Notes: generated by a model from the sequence alone, not told the origin. 64,000 bases of DNA from Gymnodinialimonas sp. 202GB13-11 (GCF_040932485.1 NZ_JBFRBH010000001.1:3460212-3524211), one strand, 5' to 3'; shown: positions 18,087 through 30,703, counted from the stretch's first letter. Made by a program: numbers and translations.

Positions 18087-19304
18087 ATGTCTGCGCCCAA
18101 GAAGGTCGTGCTAGCCTATTCCGGCGGCCTCGATACCTCGATCATCCTGAAATGGTTGCAGACGGAATACCGATGCGAGGTGGTGACGTTTACCGCCGAT
18201 CTTGGCCAAGGGGAGGAGTTGGAGCCTGCCCGCAAAAAGGCCGAGATGATGGGGGCCTCCGATATCTACATCGAGGACTTGCGCGAGGAGTTCGTGCGCG
18301 ATTTCGTCTTCCCGATGTTCCGCGCCAATGCGCTTTATGAGGGGCTGTACCTGCTCGGCACCTCCATCGCGCGTCCGCTGATTTCCAAGCGCCTCGTTGA
18401 GATTGCCGAAGAAACCGGTGCCGATGCCGTCAGCCACGGCGCGACCGGCAAGGGCAACGATCAGGTCCGGTTTGAACTCTGTGCCTATTCGCTGAACCCT
18501 GAAATTCAGGTCATCGCACCTTGGCGTGAATGGGATCTTGGCAGCCGGACGAAGCTGATCGAGTTTGCCGAAAAGCACCAGATCCCGATCGCCAAGGACA
18601 AGCGTGGCGAGGCGCCGTTCAGCGTCGATGCGAACCTTCTGCACACGTCTTCCGAGGGCAAGATGCTGGAGGATCCGTCCGAGGAAGCGCCCGATCACAT
18701 CCTGCAGCGGATTTCCCGCCCCGAAGACGCGCCCGATGTGCCCGAGATGATCGAGATCGGGTTTGAAAAGGGTGATGCTGTCTCGATCAACGGCGAAGCG
18801 ATGAGCCCCGCTTCGATCCTGACCGAGCTGAACCGCCTCGGCGGCAAGCACGGCATCGGCATCCTCGATCTCGTCGAAAACCGCTTCGTCGGCATGAAGT
18901 CCCGCGGCATCTACGAGACGCCCGGCGGCACAATCCTTCTGGAAGCCCATCGCGGCATCGAACAGATCACGCTCGACAGCGGCGCAGGACACCTGAAAGA
19001 CAGCATCATGCCGCGCTATGCTGAGCTGATCTACAACGGCTTCTGGTTCTCGCCCGAGCGCGAGATGCTGCAGGCCCTGATCGACAAGTCGCAGGAGCAC
19101 GTCACCGGCACCGTGCGTCTGAAGCTCTACAAAGGCTCTGCCCGCACGGTGGCGCGTTGGTCCGATCACTCGCTCTATTCCGAGGCCCACGTGACCTTTG
19201 AAGAGGATATGGGCGCCTACGATCAGTCTGACGCGCAGGGCTTCATCCAGCTCAACGCGCTGCGCCTGAAGCTTCTGGCCGCCCGGAACCGCAAGTTCAA
19301 ATGA
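18087..19304 (+). CDS. argG: Argininosuccinate synthase
   Basis: 405-residue cytoplasmic ligase joining citrulline and aspartate with ATP to argininosuccinate. The N-terminal PP-loop [10 protein letters not shown] (residues 9-18) and the [13 protein letters not shown] segment (about 116-128) are diagnostic. ATG at 18087 has a GGAG site upstream; an in-frame upstream start at 18069 adds nothing conserved. It is coupled to a GNAT gene through an ATGA overlap. Confidence 0.95.
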   Translation: MSAPKKVVLAYSGGLDTSIILKWLQTEYRCEVVTFTADLGQGEELEPARKKAEMMGASDIYIEDLREEFVRDFVFPMFRANALYEGLYLLGTSIARPLISKRLVEIAEETGADAVSHGATGKGNDQVRFELCAYSLNPEIQVIAPWREWDLGSRTKLIEFAEKHQIPIAKDKRGEAPFSVDANLLHTSSEGKMLEDPSEEAPDHILQRISRPEDAPDVPEMIEIGFEKGDAVSINGEAMSPASILTELNRLGGKHGIGILDLVENRFVGMKSRGIYETPGGTILLEAHRGIEQITLDSGAGHLKDSIMPRYAELIYNGFWFSPEREMLQALIDKSQEHVTGTVRLKLYKGSARTVARWSDHSLYSEAHVTFEEDMGAYDQSDAQGFIQLNALRLKLLAARNRKFK

Positions 19305-19768
19305 CCATCTCGGTCCGCCCAGTCGAAAAGGCGGACCTTGATGCGCTGTTCGAGCTATGGCCCGCTGACGATCAGCGCCAATTCGTTGCGCCCAATGCTG
19401 TGACCGTTGCAGAGGCCGCCTATGAACCGGCGGCCTACGCTTTCACCATCTGGGCCGGTGACGTGCGGGTCGGCCTGATTGCGCTGATCGATATGACCGA
19501 ACTCGATCCGTCCGAAGTTGCCCCCGAGGATGAGCCGGAGGCCGGTTTGCTTTGGCGGTTAATGATCGGCGAAGCCCATCAGGGCAATGGCTACGGTACC
19601 GCTGCGATCCAATGGGCCTTTGAATGGGCGCGCGCACGTGGCCGTCCGCGTATGTCCGTAGAGGTGGTTGAAACCAACACCGTCGCCATTGCGCTCTACG
19701 AACGTATGGGGTTCCGCGCCACCGGTGTGATGTACGGCAACGAAGCGCAGATGGCGCGCGACCTCTGA
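19301..19768 (+). CDS. GNAT-family N-acetyltransferase
   Basis: 155-residue GNAT. The acetyl-CoA loop is in [13 protein letters not shown] (about residues 92-104), and the late motif has [19 protein letters not shown]. Overlap with argG by 4 bp implies co-translation, but the acceptor is unknown. Candidates include an amino acid, a ribosomal N-terminus or a small amine. Confidence 0.85.
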   Translation: MTISVRPVEKADLDALFELWPADDQRQFVAPNAVTVAEAAYEPAAYAFTIWAGDVRVGLIALIDMTELDPSEVAPEDEPEAGLLWRLMIGEAHQGNGYGTAAIQWAFEWARARGRPRMSVEVVETNTVAIALYERMGFRATGVMYGNEAQMARDL

Positions 19769-19846
19769 TCCTCCGCCGCTACGTTACACTTGCCGCCTTG
19801 AGTGCAGCTGCCTAGCCGTAGACCGACCCTCTATGGAGCACCCGAG

Positions 19847-20131
19847 ATGACCCTTTCCGATATCGCCGACCGTATCCGTGCCGCACTCTCCGAGAAGACC
19901 TTTGACGGCTCGCTCAAATTCGACTGCGGGGATGAGGGCGTCATCGTGCTGGCCGAAAATTCCGCCACGACGCAGGATCAAGACACCGACTGCACCATCA
20001 GGATCAGCCGCGAGAACCTCGGCAAATTGCTGACCGGCAAGTTGAACCCGATGACCGGCGTGATGATGGGCAAGCTGAAGGTCTCGGGCGATATGGGCGT
20101 CGCCCTCGGCCTTAGCAAACTGTTGGCCTAA
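19847..20131 (+). CDS. SCP2 sterol-binding domain protein
   Basis: 94-residue protein made of one SCP2-like lipid-binding fold: DGSLKFDCGDEG and the C-terminal LNPMTGVMMGKLKVSGDMG are typical. It starts at ATG 19847 after CCCGAG. It may bind acyl chains or hydrophobic ligands in the cytosol. It lies convergent with fadH (6-bp gap), a fatty-acid enzyme, which is suggestive but no proof of shared function. Confidence 0.82.
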   Translation: MTLSDIADRIRAALSEKTFDGSLKFDCGDEGVIVLAENSATTQDQDTDCTIRISRENLGKLLTGKLNPMTGVMMGKLKVSGDMGVALGLSKLLA

Positions 20132-20137
20132 GCGCCC

Positions 20138-22240
<2,103 letters not shown>

Positions 22241-22277
22241 TCACGAGGGCGCCCTTTCATCTTGCCAGAAAACCTCC

Positions 22278-22310
22278 GGGGGAGTCCGCAAGGACGGGGA
22301 CAGAGCCCCC
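22278..22310 (-). terminator. Probable terminator downstream of the 22330 gene
   Basis: Read on the minus strand, GGGGG (22310-22306) can pair with CCCCC (22282-22278), enclosing a nested GTCC-TTGC-GGAC hairpin (22295-22284). A TTTT run follows about 6 nt later. The same GC-rich style of spacer element recurs near 28160. Confidence 0.45.
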
Positions 22311-22329
22311 TTAACCGCGCCCGGTCAGA

Positions 22330-22701
22330 TCAATCCTGGCCCGTCTCGGCGCAATGGCGGCGGAAGGCGCGTTTCAGCATCTCCAACTCGTCGCGCAGCA
22401 GGGCTATTTCGCCCCGAATATCCTCATCCAGCGCGGAGCCTGCCATGAGTGTGACCCGATCCAGCACGTCGCCAGACGCGGTGGAGCGAAGACCGACCAC
22501 TTGCACCCCGTCGCTAACCACCTCAATCGGCAGGTCCAGAGACACAGCTACCGCGCCCTCCTCCTCGGGGTGCGGGGCCAATTGCGCGATCCCGATGATC
22601 TTGCCGCGATGAAGCGCTTCAATCTCGGTCTGCGCGGCGCCCGTCAAAATGCCTTCATACCGACCACCCTGTAGCGTGGTGCAAACCAGATTTTCAGCCA
22701 T
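22330..22701 (-). CDS. Conserved hypothetical protein, 123 aa
   Basis: Not recognised. A soluble protein with a beta-rich start (LVCTTLQGGRYEGILTG) and a helical C-terminus (EIALLRDELEMLKRAFR, about residues 96-112) that could form a short coiled coil. No signal peptide or membrane span. It lies 19 bp downstream of the 22721 gene on the same strand and likely shares its transcript. The pair may belong together, but no function can be given. Confidence 0.65.
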   Translation of the reverse strand: MAENLVCTTLQGGRYEGILTGAAQTEIEALHRGKIIGIAQLAPHPEEEGAVAVSLDLPIEVVSDGVQVVGLRSTASGDVLDRVTLMAGSALDEDIRGEIALLRDELEMLKRAFRRHCAETGQD

Positions 22702-22720
22702 GCTCAGCCCCCCAAAGACG

Positions 22721-23497
22721 TCAGAAATCAGCGCGCGGCGCGCGCAACAGGACCATGTCCCACAAGGCGATGCGGGTCATCTTCGGACCCTCGATGATCA
22801 GGTCCAGCCAGGCCTTTTCCAGCCGTTTCTCATTGATCTTGGAATAGGCCAGATCAAACTCCGCCTGGCCGTTGGATCCATCAAATTCCACCTGCCGCAC
22901 GATTTGTTCCACGTTCGGGCCATGCTGTACGTTCAGACGCGCGTATATTTCCACCGGTTGTTCGCGCTCGGCGACCAGCTTGATGGCAATGAAATGGTTT
23001 CGGGTCAGACCGACCAACGCCTCACCGGGCAGATCCTGCACGAACGAGATGAAAGAGCCGTCTGACCGGTAAACCTCCAGCACCAGCCCGAATTGCGATC
23101 CGTCCACCCAATCTGGCGTCCGATCCTGCATCAGGCTGAAATCGGCGTTGGTAGCATCGTGAAAAACCGTGATCCCACCCGCGAGTGGCTGCGGTGAACT
23201 TAACCCAACAACACCTCGTGGACGCATTTCGGCCTTCCAAGGGTTCGGGCGCACCGCCCAGTCACATTGGTCCGGCCGGTCGATACCATCCGTATCAGAC
23301 GCCCTGCGCGCCCTCAGCTCCGACCGTGCCTGTGCTGACATAACGTCAAGCCGGTCGCGCAATCCGCGGATGTCACCGGCCATCCGGTTCAACTCAGAAC
23401 TCGGCAGATCTTTTGGAACGCGTAAGGCGCGTTGCCAGCGTTTGAGCGTCTGGCCAAGGCCAAATCCGCCAAACATTCCGGGAAAATCCTGACCCAT
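22721..23497 (-). CDS. Conserved hypothetical protein, about 258 aa
   Basis: Not firmly recognised. The N-terminus is Gly/Phe-rich (MGQDFPGMFGGFGLGQ), a coiled-coil-like stretch follows (LNRMAGDIRGLRDRLDVM), then a beta-rich domain ending in LIIEGPKMTRIALWDM. Two ATGs compete, 23506 and 23497; the second is preferred because AAGGA lies 8-9 nt upstream of it but abuts the first. It sits between a lipoprotein-like gene and the 123-aa unknown, all on the minus strand after ilvD. Confidence 0.68.
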   Translation of the reverse strand: MGQDFPGMFGGFGLGQTLKRWQRALRVPKDLPSSELNRMAGDIRGLRDRLDVMSAQARSELRARRASDTDGIDRPDQCDWAVRPNPWKAEMRPRGVVGLSSPQPLAGGITVFHDATNADFSLMQDRTPDWVDGSQFGLVLEVYRSDGSFISFVQDLPGEALVGLTRNHFIAIKLVAEREQPVEIYARLNVQHGPNVEQIVRQVEFDGSNGQAEFDLAYSKINEKRLEKAWLDLIIEGPKMTRIALWDMVLLRAPRADF

Positions 23498-23565
23498 TCC
23501 GCTCATCCTTCGCACCCACGACCGACGCCTGGCCCTGATCATAGCAGGTTTCTCTTGGCAGACGG

Positions 23566-24312
23566 TTACCGGAATATCCGCTGAAACAGCCCGCCTTGAA
23601 AGAGGCCGCCACCGCCTTGTGCTTCCGCCTGTGGCAGGTCTGCCGCGTTTGCACCCGCAGCGTTCCCCGAATTTGCGGATTGAACCGCGTCCGCAAAGGC
23701 CGTCAGGGTCAGAAGCGCGTCCTGGTCGCTGACCTCCTGGTCCGCCAAGGCCAGGACAGAAAGCGTTGCAAGGCGTGGGCCGACATCCATGTAGGCGCGC
23801 CAATAGTCCTGCGCCACGCCGCCAAGCGCACCGGCGCTTGTGTCGCGCGCATGCAACAGAAACATGTCTCCGGCCACCCGCGTCTCAAGGATCGTCACGC
23901 TCGCCGGGTCACCGGATCGGCTCAACAGGCCACGCCCTGCATCCGACCGGAAGAGACCGTCCAACTCACCAAGATTGGCGGTCAACGCGCCCCCGCCGTC
24001 TGAGCGCGCCCCAACCGCTGCGGTCAAAACCGCAGGAATGTCCGGCTGCTGTGCCCGTGCCCGGCCCGAGATGGCCGCACAGTTGCCCAGCAGCACGAAG
24101 CCCGTATCGCCCTCATTCCGGGTCGAGGTCGGATCAACGCAGAACCCGCGCGGTCCGGTGATCGTCACAGCATCCGCCGTCACCTGCACCTCGCGTGGGG
24201 CGGAGCCATCCCCGCCTCCAAGGCTCACGCAAGCTGCGAGGAGGACCGCAGGTCCGAGGAGGGTCAGCCGACCAAGACGCGCACCGAAGTGCCGCGCCTC
24301 AGAGATCCGCAT
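23566..24312 (-). CDS. Putative lipoprotein of unknown function
   Basis: 248 residues. The N-terminus has a basic region, a hydrophobic core and a lipobox-like LLAAC (Cys at about residue 28), so it is probably lipid-anchored in the envelope. The mature part contains [20 protein letters not shown] and ends in a Gly-rich tail ([16 protein letters not shown]). Its start overlaps the ilvD end by 14 bp, so translation is likely coupled. No family function recognised. Confidence 0.75.
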   Translation of the reverse strand: MRISEARHFGARLGRLTLLGPAVLLAACVSLGGGDGSAPREVQVTADAVTITGPRGFCVDPTSTRNEGDTGFVLLGNCAAISGRARAQQPDIPAVLTAAVGARSDGGGALTANLGELDGLFRSDAGRGLLSRSGDPASVTILETRVAGDMFLLHARDTSAGALGGVAQDYWRAYMDVGPRLATLSVLALADQEVSDQDALLTLTAFADAVQSANSGNAAGANAADLPQAEAQGGGGLFQGGLFQRIFR

Positions 24313-26062
24313 ATACGTGCTTTTCCTTCGCCGCTCCCGGATGGGTCACCGCGCCATACCGCGCCTCACCCACAAGCTGCGCGTATTTCCACAGCACGCC
24401 CGACGCATAGATCGTCTCACGCGGGCCGGCCCAATCCGCCTTACGGGCGGCCAGCTCCTCGTCGGTCAGGGCCACGGAAAGCTCACCCGTGATTGCGTTG
24501 ATCGTGATCATGTCGCCGTTTTGCAAAAGGCCAATTGGCCCCGCCACGGCGGCTTCCGGCCCCACATGACCCACGCAGAACCCCCGCGTCGCGCCCGAGA
24601 AGCGCCCATCGGTAATCAACGCCACCTTCTTGCCCATGCCCTGACCGCTCAACGCCGCCGTTGTCGCCAGCATCTCGCGCATGCCGGGGCCGCCTTTCGG
24701 CCCCTCATTGCGGATCACGATCACTTCACCCGCCTCATAGGCGCGCGCCTTCACGGCCTCAAACGCATCCTCTTCGCATTCGAACACGCGCGCTGGCCCG
24801 GTGAAGACCTGCTGCTCCTCGCTCATACCCGCGACCTTCACGATGGCCCCTTCCGGCGCCAGATTGCCGCGCAGTCCAACAACGCCACCGGTCTTGGTGA
24901 TCGGGTTCTGAACCGTATGCACAACGCGCATGTCCGGCTCGCCCTGGATCTTGTCCAGCGCCTCTTCCATCGTCTCACCCGATGCGGTCAGGCAATCGCC
25001 GTGCAACAGACCCTCTTTCAGAAGCTCTTTCATCACCACCGGCACGCCGCCGACCTCGAACAGGTCCTTGGCCACGTATTGCCCGCCCGGCTTCATGTCG
25101 ACGAAGTAGGGCGTGTCCTTGAAGATGTCGCAGACGTCAAACAGGTCGAAATCGATCCCCGCCTCATGCGCAATCGCTGGCAAGTGCAGGCCCGCGTTGG
25201 TCGACCCACCGGTACACGCCACCACCCGCGCCGCGTTTTCCAGCGCCTTGCGTGTCACCACGTCCCGCGCGCGAATGTTCTTCTCCAGCAGGGTCATGAC
25301 AGCGCGGCCAGACGCCTCGCCATATTCCTTGCGGCCCTCATAGGGTGCGGGCATCCCGCTTGAGTTCAGCAGCGCCAGACCAATCGCCTCCGAGACACAA
25401 GCCATCGTATTGGCCGTGAACTGGCCACCACACGCGCCCGCGCTCGGGCAAGCCACACGCTCCAGCACGGCCAAAGCCGCATCACTCAACTCGCCATTCT
25501 GGTATTTACCCACGGCCTCGAACATGTCCTGTACCGTCAGGTCGCGCTTGGCGAAATCCTCCGGCACATCCGCGCCTTCCGGCACTTTGCCCGGCAGGAT
25601 CGTACCGCCATACATGAAGACCGACGGCACGTTCAGGCGCACCATGGCCATCATCATCCCCGGCAGCGACTTGTCGCAGCCCGCAAGGCCTACAAGTGCG
25701 TCATAGCAATGCCCGCGCATCGTCAGCTCGACTGTGTCCGCAATCGCATCGCGCGATGCGAGCGACGACCGCATCCCCTCATGCCCCATCGCGATCCCGT
25801 CGGTGACGGTGATCGTCGTGAATTCGCGTGGCGTGCCGTTTGCGTTCAGAACACCGGCCTTAGCCGATTGTGCCTGCCAGTTCAGCGCGATGTTGCACGG
25901 CGCTGCTTCGTTCCAGCAGGTCGCCACGCCCACGAACGGCTGCGCGATCTGCTCCTCCGTGATGTCCATGGCGTAGAAATACGACCGATGCGGCGCCCGC
26001 TCCGGGCCCTCCGTCACGTGACGGCTTGGCAGTTTCGATTTGTCTGGCCGGTTCTGCAACAT
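24299..26062 (-). CDS. ilvD: Dihydroxy-acid dehydratase
   Basis: 587-residue Fe-S enzyme that dehydrates 2,3-dihydroxy acids in isoleucine and valine synthesis. Cluster and active-site segments are visible: [12 protein letters not shown] (about residues 36-47), GCDKSLPGM (about 108-116) and [16 protein letters not shown] (about 178-193). ATG at 26062 ([15 protein letters not shown]) has GAGGAT upstream and matches the family start. It is divergent from the CPBP protease gene across 133 bp. Confidence 0.94.
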   Translation of the reverse strand: MLQNRPDKSKLPSRHVTEGPERAPHRSYFYAMDITEEQIAQPFVGVATCWNEAAPCNIALNWQAQSAKAGVLNANGTPREFTTITVTDGIAMGHEGMRSSLASRDAIADTVELTMRGHCYDALVGLAGCDKSLPGMMMAMVRLNVPSVFMYGGTILPGKVPEGADVPEDFAKRDLTVQDMFEAVGKYQNGELSDAALAVLERVACPSAGACGGQFTANTMACVSEAIGLALLNSSGMPAPYEGRKEYGEASGRAVMTLLEKNIRARDVVTRKALENAARVVACTGGSTNAGLHLPAIAHEAGIDFDLFDVCDIFKDTPYFVDMKPGGQYVAKDLFEVGGVPVVMKELLKEGLLHGDCLTASGETMEEALDKIQGEPDMRVVHTVQNPITKTGGVVGLRGNLAPEGAIVKVAGMSEEQQVFTGPARVFECEEDAFEAVKARAYEAGEVIVIRNEGPKGGPGMREMLATTAALSGQGMGKKVALITDGRFSGATRGFCVGHVGPEAAVAGPIGLLQNGDMITINAITGELSVALTDEELAARKADWAGPRETIYASGVLWKYAQLVGEARYGAVTHPGAAKEKHVYADL

Positions 26063-26195
26063 GGCGTGATCCTCGCTCCCTGATCGGTGACTTGGCCCGT
26101 GGAATAGACGCCCCATCGCAAGCGCACAAGCGCCATTGAAGGTGGCGCGCGCCCGGCGTAGGATTGTGAAAACACCAACAATATCGGCAGGCCCG

Positions 26196-27080
26196 ATGCA
26201 GTATATCGCCCACGAACCCTATATCGCGCCTGCGCGCGTCAAACCCGAACTCTGGCGATTGCTTCTAGGCATCGTGATGGTGGTGGCCGTCTACGCGCTT
26301 GGTGTTGGTATTGTTTTCGGCGGAGTGTTCGTGGTTGCAGGCCCGGCCAACGCCGAACGCTGGATGCTCGAGATGATCGAGGCAACGGGTCCGACCGGCA
26401 CGCTGCTTCTTTTGGCGACATTTATTGGCATGGCCGTCGGCCCCATGGTGGCTGTTGCGGCCTTCCATGCGCGCCGTATTAGGACACTCTTCGGCCCAAT
26501 CCCTCGCACCTTCCGCCACTTCCTGATCGCAATGGTCGTCTGCGGCGCTGCCTATTCTGTATCGTTCCTGTTCCCGAATGATGTGGAGATCATCCCGAAC
26601 CTCGATCGCACCATCTGGCTGTCCTTCCTGCCCTTGGCCCTGGTCGGTGTGCTGCTCCAGACCGGCGCAGAGGAAATCCTGTTCCGCGGCTATATCCAGC
26701 AACAGCTTGCCGCCCGTTTCCGCGCCACCTGGGTTTGGATGGTTCTGCCTGCCGTCCTCTTCGGTGTCCTCCATTGGCAGCCCGACATCATGGGCGACAA
26801 CGCCATCTTTATTGTCGCCGCCGCCACGTTATTTGGTCTGCTCGCCGCTGATCTGACGGCCAAAACAGGCTCTCTCGGTGCCGCCTGGGGCTTCCACTTC
26901 GCCAACAATACTGTGGCGATCCTCGTTGTGGCGATGGACGGCCCGCTCTCGGGCCTCGCGCTCTTCACCGCCCCGCTTGATCCATCATCAGCCGAGATTC
27001 GTCCCCTGATCCTGCTGGATATGGGCACCACCGTTGTAACCTGGCTCCTGATCCGCCTGGCAGTGACGCGGTTCCCCTGA
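26196..27080 (+). CDS. CPBP-family intramembrane metalloprotease
   Basis: 294-residue polytopic membrane protein with the CPBP (Abi/Rce1-like) motifs in order: EEILFRGY (about residue 169), FGVLHWQPD (about 198) and HFANNTVA (about 238). These supply the Glu and His residues of the predicted active site. About seven or eight helices. ATG at 26196 has AGG upstream. Bacterial members cleave membrane peptides or act in bacteriocin immunity; the target here is unknown. Confidence 0.85.
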   Translation: MQYIAHEPYIAPARVKPELWRLLLGIVMVVAVYALGVGIVFGGVFVVAGPANAERWMLEMIEATGPTGTLLLLATFIGMAVGPMVAVAAFHARRIRTLFGPIPRTFRHFLIAMVVCGAAYSVSFLFPNDVEIIPNLDRTIWLSFLPLALVGVLLQTGAEEILFRGYIQQQLAARFRATWVWMVLPAVLFGVLHWQPDIMGDNAIFIVAAATLFGLLAADLTAKTGSLGAAWGFHFANNTVAILVVAMDGPLSGLALFTAPLDPSSAEIRPLILLDMGTTVVTWLLIRLAVTRFP

Positions 27081-27154
27081 ACCTTCCCCATTTGCATTTC
27101 CTTGCACCGCACAATATCTGGGCTTGAAGCTCAAACCACGCGGCTGAGGCGCTT

Positions 27155-28141
27155 ATGAACTGGATCACCAATTACGTCCGTCCCCGGATCAACTCGATCT
27201 TCTCGCGCCGCGAGACGCCTGAGAACCTGTGGTCCAAGTGCTCCGAATGCGGCACCATGCTGTTTCACCGGGAACTCAGCGATAACCTGAACGTCTGCAC
27301 GAACTGCGGCCATCACATGGCCCTGCGCCCCCGTGCCCGGTTTGAGGCGCTCTTTGATAACGGGGTCTTCACTGAGATCGACGTACCAGAACCGCTGGCC
27401 GACCCGCTGAAATTCCGGGACCAGAAACGCTATCCCGACCGCATGAAGGCTGCCCGCACCCAAACCGCCGAGGCGGAGGCAATGCTGGTCGCCCAAGGCG
27501 AGATCGGGCGTACGCCGATTGTCGCCGCTGCGCAGGATTTCAGCTTCATGGGCGGCTCCATGGGCATGTATGTCGGCAACGCCATCATCGCCGCCGCCGA
27601 ACGGGCCGTGCAACTCAAGCGCCCGCTGATCCTCTTCTCCGCCGCCGGTGGCGCCCGGATGCAGGAAGGCATCCTCAGCCTCATGCAAATGCCGCGCACA
27701 ACCGTGGCCGTGCAGATGCTGAAAGAGGCGAACCTGCCCTACATCGTGGTCCTCACCCACCCCACTACTGGTGGTGTGACGGCCTCCTACGCAATGCTGG
27801 GGGACGTCCAGATCGCGGAACCCAACGCGCTCATCTGCTTCGCCGGTCCCCGCGTGATCGAGCAGACCATCCGCGAAACCCTGCCCGAGGGCTTCCAGCG
27901 CTCCGAATACCTGCTCGACCACGGGATGCTCGACCGTGTGACCCCACGTGGCGAAATGCGCGACGAACTCATTTCCATCGTGCGGATGCTCATGGGCGAA
28001 ACGCCCCCCGTGAAAGGCGACCTACCGGCCCCGGACACCGATGCCGAGGAACAGCCAACGGAAGCCGCCACGCCGCAGGCCGAAGAAATCGCGCCTGATG
28101 CTTCCGCTGATGAGGCGCCAGACGCGGGCGACCGCGCCTGA
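27155..28141 (+). CDS. accD: Acetyl-CoA carboxylase carboxyltransferase beta subunit
   Basis: 328-residue beta subunit that, with AccA, transfers CO2 from biotin to acetyl-CoA to make malonyl-CoA. The N-terminal zinc ribbon has CSEC (about residues 29-32) and CTNC (about 48-51). The carboxyltransferase core shows [15 protein letters not shown]. The C-terminal 45 residues are acidic, Ala/Pro-rich and probably disordered, longer than E. coli AccD. folC follows after 100 bp, the common accD-folC order. Confidence 0.95.
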   Translation: MNWITNYVRPRINSIFSRRETPENLWSKCSECGTMLFHRELSDNLNVCTNCGHHMALRPRARFEALFDNGVFTEIDVPEPLADPLKFRDQKRYPDRMKAARTQTAEAEAMLVAQGEIGRTPIVAAAQDFSFMGGSMGMYVGNAIIAAAERAVQLKRPLILFSAAGGARMQEGILSLMQMPRTTVAVQMLKEANLPYIVVLTHPTTGGVTASYAMLGDVQIAEPNALICFAGPRVIEQTIRETLPEGFQRSEYLLDHGMLDRVTPRGEMRDELISIVRMLMGETPPVKGDLPAPDTDAEEQPTEAATPQAEEIAPDASADEAPDAGDRA

Positions 28142-28159
28142 GGCCTGAGTGCGCTCTGC

Positions 28160-28203
28160 CCATCTTTGTTCCCCGAAAATGCCCGCCGGAGGCATCCAAC
28201 CGT
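28160..28203 (+). repeat. GC-rich extragenic element between accD and folC
   Basis: Contains CCCGCCGGAGGCATC preceded by a CATCTTTG..GAAAAT stretch. A similar arrangement (CATCTT..GAAAA..CCTCCGGGGGAG) lies at 22258-22286. Possibly a short dispersed intergenic element of this lineage; only two loose copies are seen here. Confidence 0.3.
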
Positions 28204-28241
28204 TTCAACACGCGCCCCGGCCAGATCCCTAGGCACCGCCC

Positions 28242-29510
28242 ATGACGCACCCGCGCTCCGACGCCCTTCTCGATCGCATGATGACCCTTCACCCCAAGGT
28301 CATCGACCTCACGCTCAACCGGATGCACCGCATCCTGACCGCCCTGGGCGAGCCGCAGACGAACTTGCCCCCCGTCATCCACGTCGCAGGCACCAACGGC
28401 AAAGGCTCTACCATCGCGATGATCCGCGCCGGTCTCGAAGGGGCAGGGCAAGCCGCCCATGTCTACACTTCCCCCCACCTCGCCCGCTTCCACGAACGCA
28501 TTCGCCTCGCCGGTGATCTGATCGACGAAGACGCCCTGTCCGACCTGCTCGACAAGTGCCTCGCCGCCAACGGCCCAGAGACGATCACCTATTTCGAGAT
28601 CACCACAGCCGCCGCCTTCAAGGCCTTCGCCGAGACCCAAGCCGACTATACCCTGCTTGAGGTCGGCCTCGGCGGCCGCGTCGATGCCACCAACGTGGTC
28701 GATCAACCCGCGTTGACCGTCATCACCCCCGTCGACCTCGACCACCAGCAATTCCTGGGCGACACGCTCGGTGCCATCGCGGGTGAGAAGGCGGGCATCA
28801 TCAAGCCCCGCATCCCCGTCGTCATCGGCCCCCAAAAGGATGAAGCGCTTGAGGTGATCGAGAACCGCGCCAGCGGCCTCTCCGCCCCAATCTTCGCCCA
28901 TGGTCAGCATTTCCACGTCACCACCGAACGCGGCCGCCTGATCTATCAGGATGAAACCGGCTTGCTGGACCTGCCCATGCCGGCCCTCGCAGGCCCGCAC
29001 CAGATCCAGAACGCAGGCACTGCCATCGCTGCTTTGCGCGTGCTTGGCCAAGGCAACCCCGACGCCGCCATGACCGACGCCACATGGCCCGCCCGCATGC
29101 AACGCCTGCGCCACGGCCCTCTGGTCGCGGCCGCGCCGGAGGCCGAGCTCTGGCTCGACGGGGGCCACAACCCCCACGCCGCCCGCGCAATCGCCGCCAC
29201 GCTTGACCCGCTGCCAAAGCGCCCCACGCACCTGATCTGCGGGATGCTCAACACCAAGGACGTCACCGGCTATATGACGCCGCTCAAACCCCCCGCGGAA
29301 AGCCTTACCGCCGTCTCCATCCCCGGCCAGACTGCCACGCTTTCCGCCGAGGACACTGCCAAAGCCGCCACGCAGGCCGGCCTGACCGCCACTACCGCCG
29401 ACAGCGTCGAGGCCGCGCTCGCCTCCATCACCGCGCACACCCCCCACGCCCGCATCCTGATCTGCGGCTCCCTCTACCTCGCGGGTGAAATCCTCAAGTC
29501 GAACGGCTAA
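28242..29510 (+). CDS. folC: Bifunctional folylpolyglutamate / dihydrofolate synthase
   Basis: 422-residue Mur-ligase-fold enzyme adding glutamate to dihydropteroate and to folates. The ATP loop is HVAGTNGKGST (about residues 47-57), then YTSPHLARFHERIR (about 76-89) and LEVGLGGRVDATN. Length is usual for FolC. It ends 54 bp before a secreted-protein gene. Confidence 0.94.
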   Translation: MTHPRSDALLDRMMTLHPKVIDLTLNRMHRILTALGEPQTNLPPVIHVAGTNGKGSTIAMIRAGLEGAGQAAHVYTSPHLARFHERIRLAGDLIDEDALSDLLDKCLAANGPETITYFEITTAAAFKAFAETQADYTLLEVGLGGRVDATNVVDQPALTVITPVDLDHQQFLGDTLGAIAGEKAGIIKPRIPVVIGPQKDEALEVIENRASGLSAPIFAHGQHFHVTTERGRLIYQDETGLLDLPMPALAGPHQIQNAGTAIAALRVLGQGNPDAAMTDATWPARMQRLRHGPLVAAAPEAELWLDGGHNPHAARAIAATLDPLPKRPTHLICGMLNTKDVTGYMTPLKPPAESLTAVSIPGQTATLSAEDTAKAATQAGLTATTADSVEAALASITAHTPHARILICGSLYLAGEILKSNG

Positions 29511-29564
29511 GGGCAGGCATTCCACCGGTTGACCCCACCCGCTGGAAACACCACCTTCCGTCAT

Positions 29565-30074
29565 ATGCGCTTGACCCTCCCTTTCCTCGCCCTCCTCGCC
29601 GCTACGCCAGCCCATGCCGTGCAGCTTCAATTCTGCTGGACCGGCGCGAATGGCTACACGATGGAAGGCGTGATCGAATTTCCCGACGCATATCTTGATA
29701 CCGGCATCATAACCGAAACCGATGTCACGAAATTCCAGATCATCGGCTTTCTGGACGGCGTCGCCGTCGGGTCCTGGAACATGCGGGACGCGACGTCTGA
29801 GACCTCCTGGACCCTGCGTTTTGATACCGACACGCTCCGCTTTCCCACCGGCGGCATCCGCAGCGAAAATTCGTATCAGGAATGGAACGCCAACGGCTCC
29901 GTCAACGATTGCGGCGCGGTGGGCGGCTTCGGCTTCAACGGTGGCAACTACGCGCAGGATGTGTGCATCGACAATGTCTGGATCGAGGACAGCTCAATCG
30001 ATCCCAACACCCCCCTTTTCGCACAGCCCATGGATGTGGAGTTGATTTGCGAAACCGTCGTGCCCACAAGCTAA
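29565..30074 (+). CDS. Secreted protein of unknown function, 169 aa
   Basis: Exported protein with a clear signal peptide (LLAATPAHA-V, cleavage near residue 19). The mature domain has FCWTGANGYTMEG, four cysteines and many beta-prone segments. Not recognised. ATG at 29565 is chosen because it begins the signal peptide. Its TAA overlaps the ATG of the CatA-like gene (TAATG), so the two are translationally coupled although one is periplasmic and the other probably cytosolic. Confidence 0.72.
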   Translation: MRLTLPFLALLAATPAHAVQLQFCWTGANGYTMEGVIEFPDAYLDTGIITETDVTKFQIIGFLDGVAVGSWNMRDATSETSWTLRFDTDTLRFPTGGIRSENSYQEWNANGSVNDCGAVGGFGFNGGNYAQDVCIDNVWIEDSSIDPNTPLFAQPMDVELICETVVPTS

Positions 30075-30703
30075 TGGACCAGATCATCGACCTCGCCACT
30101 TGGCCCCGTGCCGCGCAATACGCCCTCTTCCGAAATTTCCAGAGCCCACACTACGCCACGACCGTGCGGATGGACGTCACCGCGCTGATGGCCGCCAAGG
30201 CGGCCAACGGCACTTCGCCTTATCGCGGGTCGCTCTACGCCATCGGATACGGGCTCCATGCCGTGCCGGAACTGCGCACGCGATTTCGCGGTGACGTTGT
30301 CACGCTCTATGACCGCATTGCCCTGTCGATGACCGTTCCGCGCGACGATGGCAGCTTTGGCTTCGGCTATCTCGACTATGACCCGGATTTTGCCGCCTTC
30401 GACAAGGCCGCGCAGGCAGAAATTACCCGCGCTCGCACAGCACCGATCGAACCCGACAAAGACGGGCGCAATGACCTCGCCTACCTCTCTTGCACGCCAT
30501 GGCTTGACTATGTGTCCATCACCAACGCCATGCCCTCGCCGGAGGACTGCATTCCCCGCATCGGATGGGGCAAGATCGTGCCCGAAGGCACGCGCTATTC
30601 CATGTCGATGACGGTGGAGGTGCACCACGCCATCGCCGACGGCCTGCATATCGGACGCTATTTTGAGGCGGTGCAAACCGCTCTGGATGGCTTCGCGCTC
30701 TGA
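30074..30703 (+). CDS. CatA-like O-acetyltransferase
   Basis: 209 residues resembling chloramphenicol acetyltransferase (type A). The catalytic motif is HHAIADGLH near residue 184 (H-x3-D-G), and YVSITNAMPSP earlier fits the fold. Length matches CatA (about 215). An acetyl-CoA-dependent reaction is expected, but environmental homologues often do not act on chloramphenicol, so no resistance is claimed. It is coupled to the secreted protein upstream by TAATG. Confidence 0.82.
   Translation: MDQIIDLATWPRAAQYALFRNFQSPHYATTVRMDVTALMAAKAANGTSPYRGSLYAIGYGLHAVPELRTRFRGDVVTLYDRIALSMTVPRDDGSFGFGYLDYDPDFAAFDKAAQAEITRARTAPIEPDKDGRNDLAYLSCTPWLDYVSITNAMPSPEDCIPRIGWGKIVPEGTRYSMSMTVEVHHAIADGLHIGRYFEAVQTALDGFAL

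Noticed and set aside
27990-29630. 546-codon frame antisense to folC
   Set aside because: Gly/Val/Asp-biased shadow frame caused by GC-rich codons of folC; no start site or motif support.
30074-30703. Chloramphenicol resistance gene
   Set aside because: The HHAIADG motif shows the fold, but environmental CatA-like proteins often have other substrates; no mobile context was seen.
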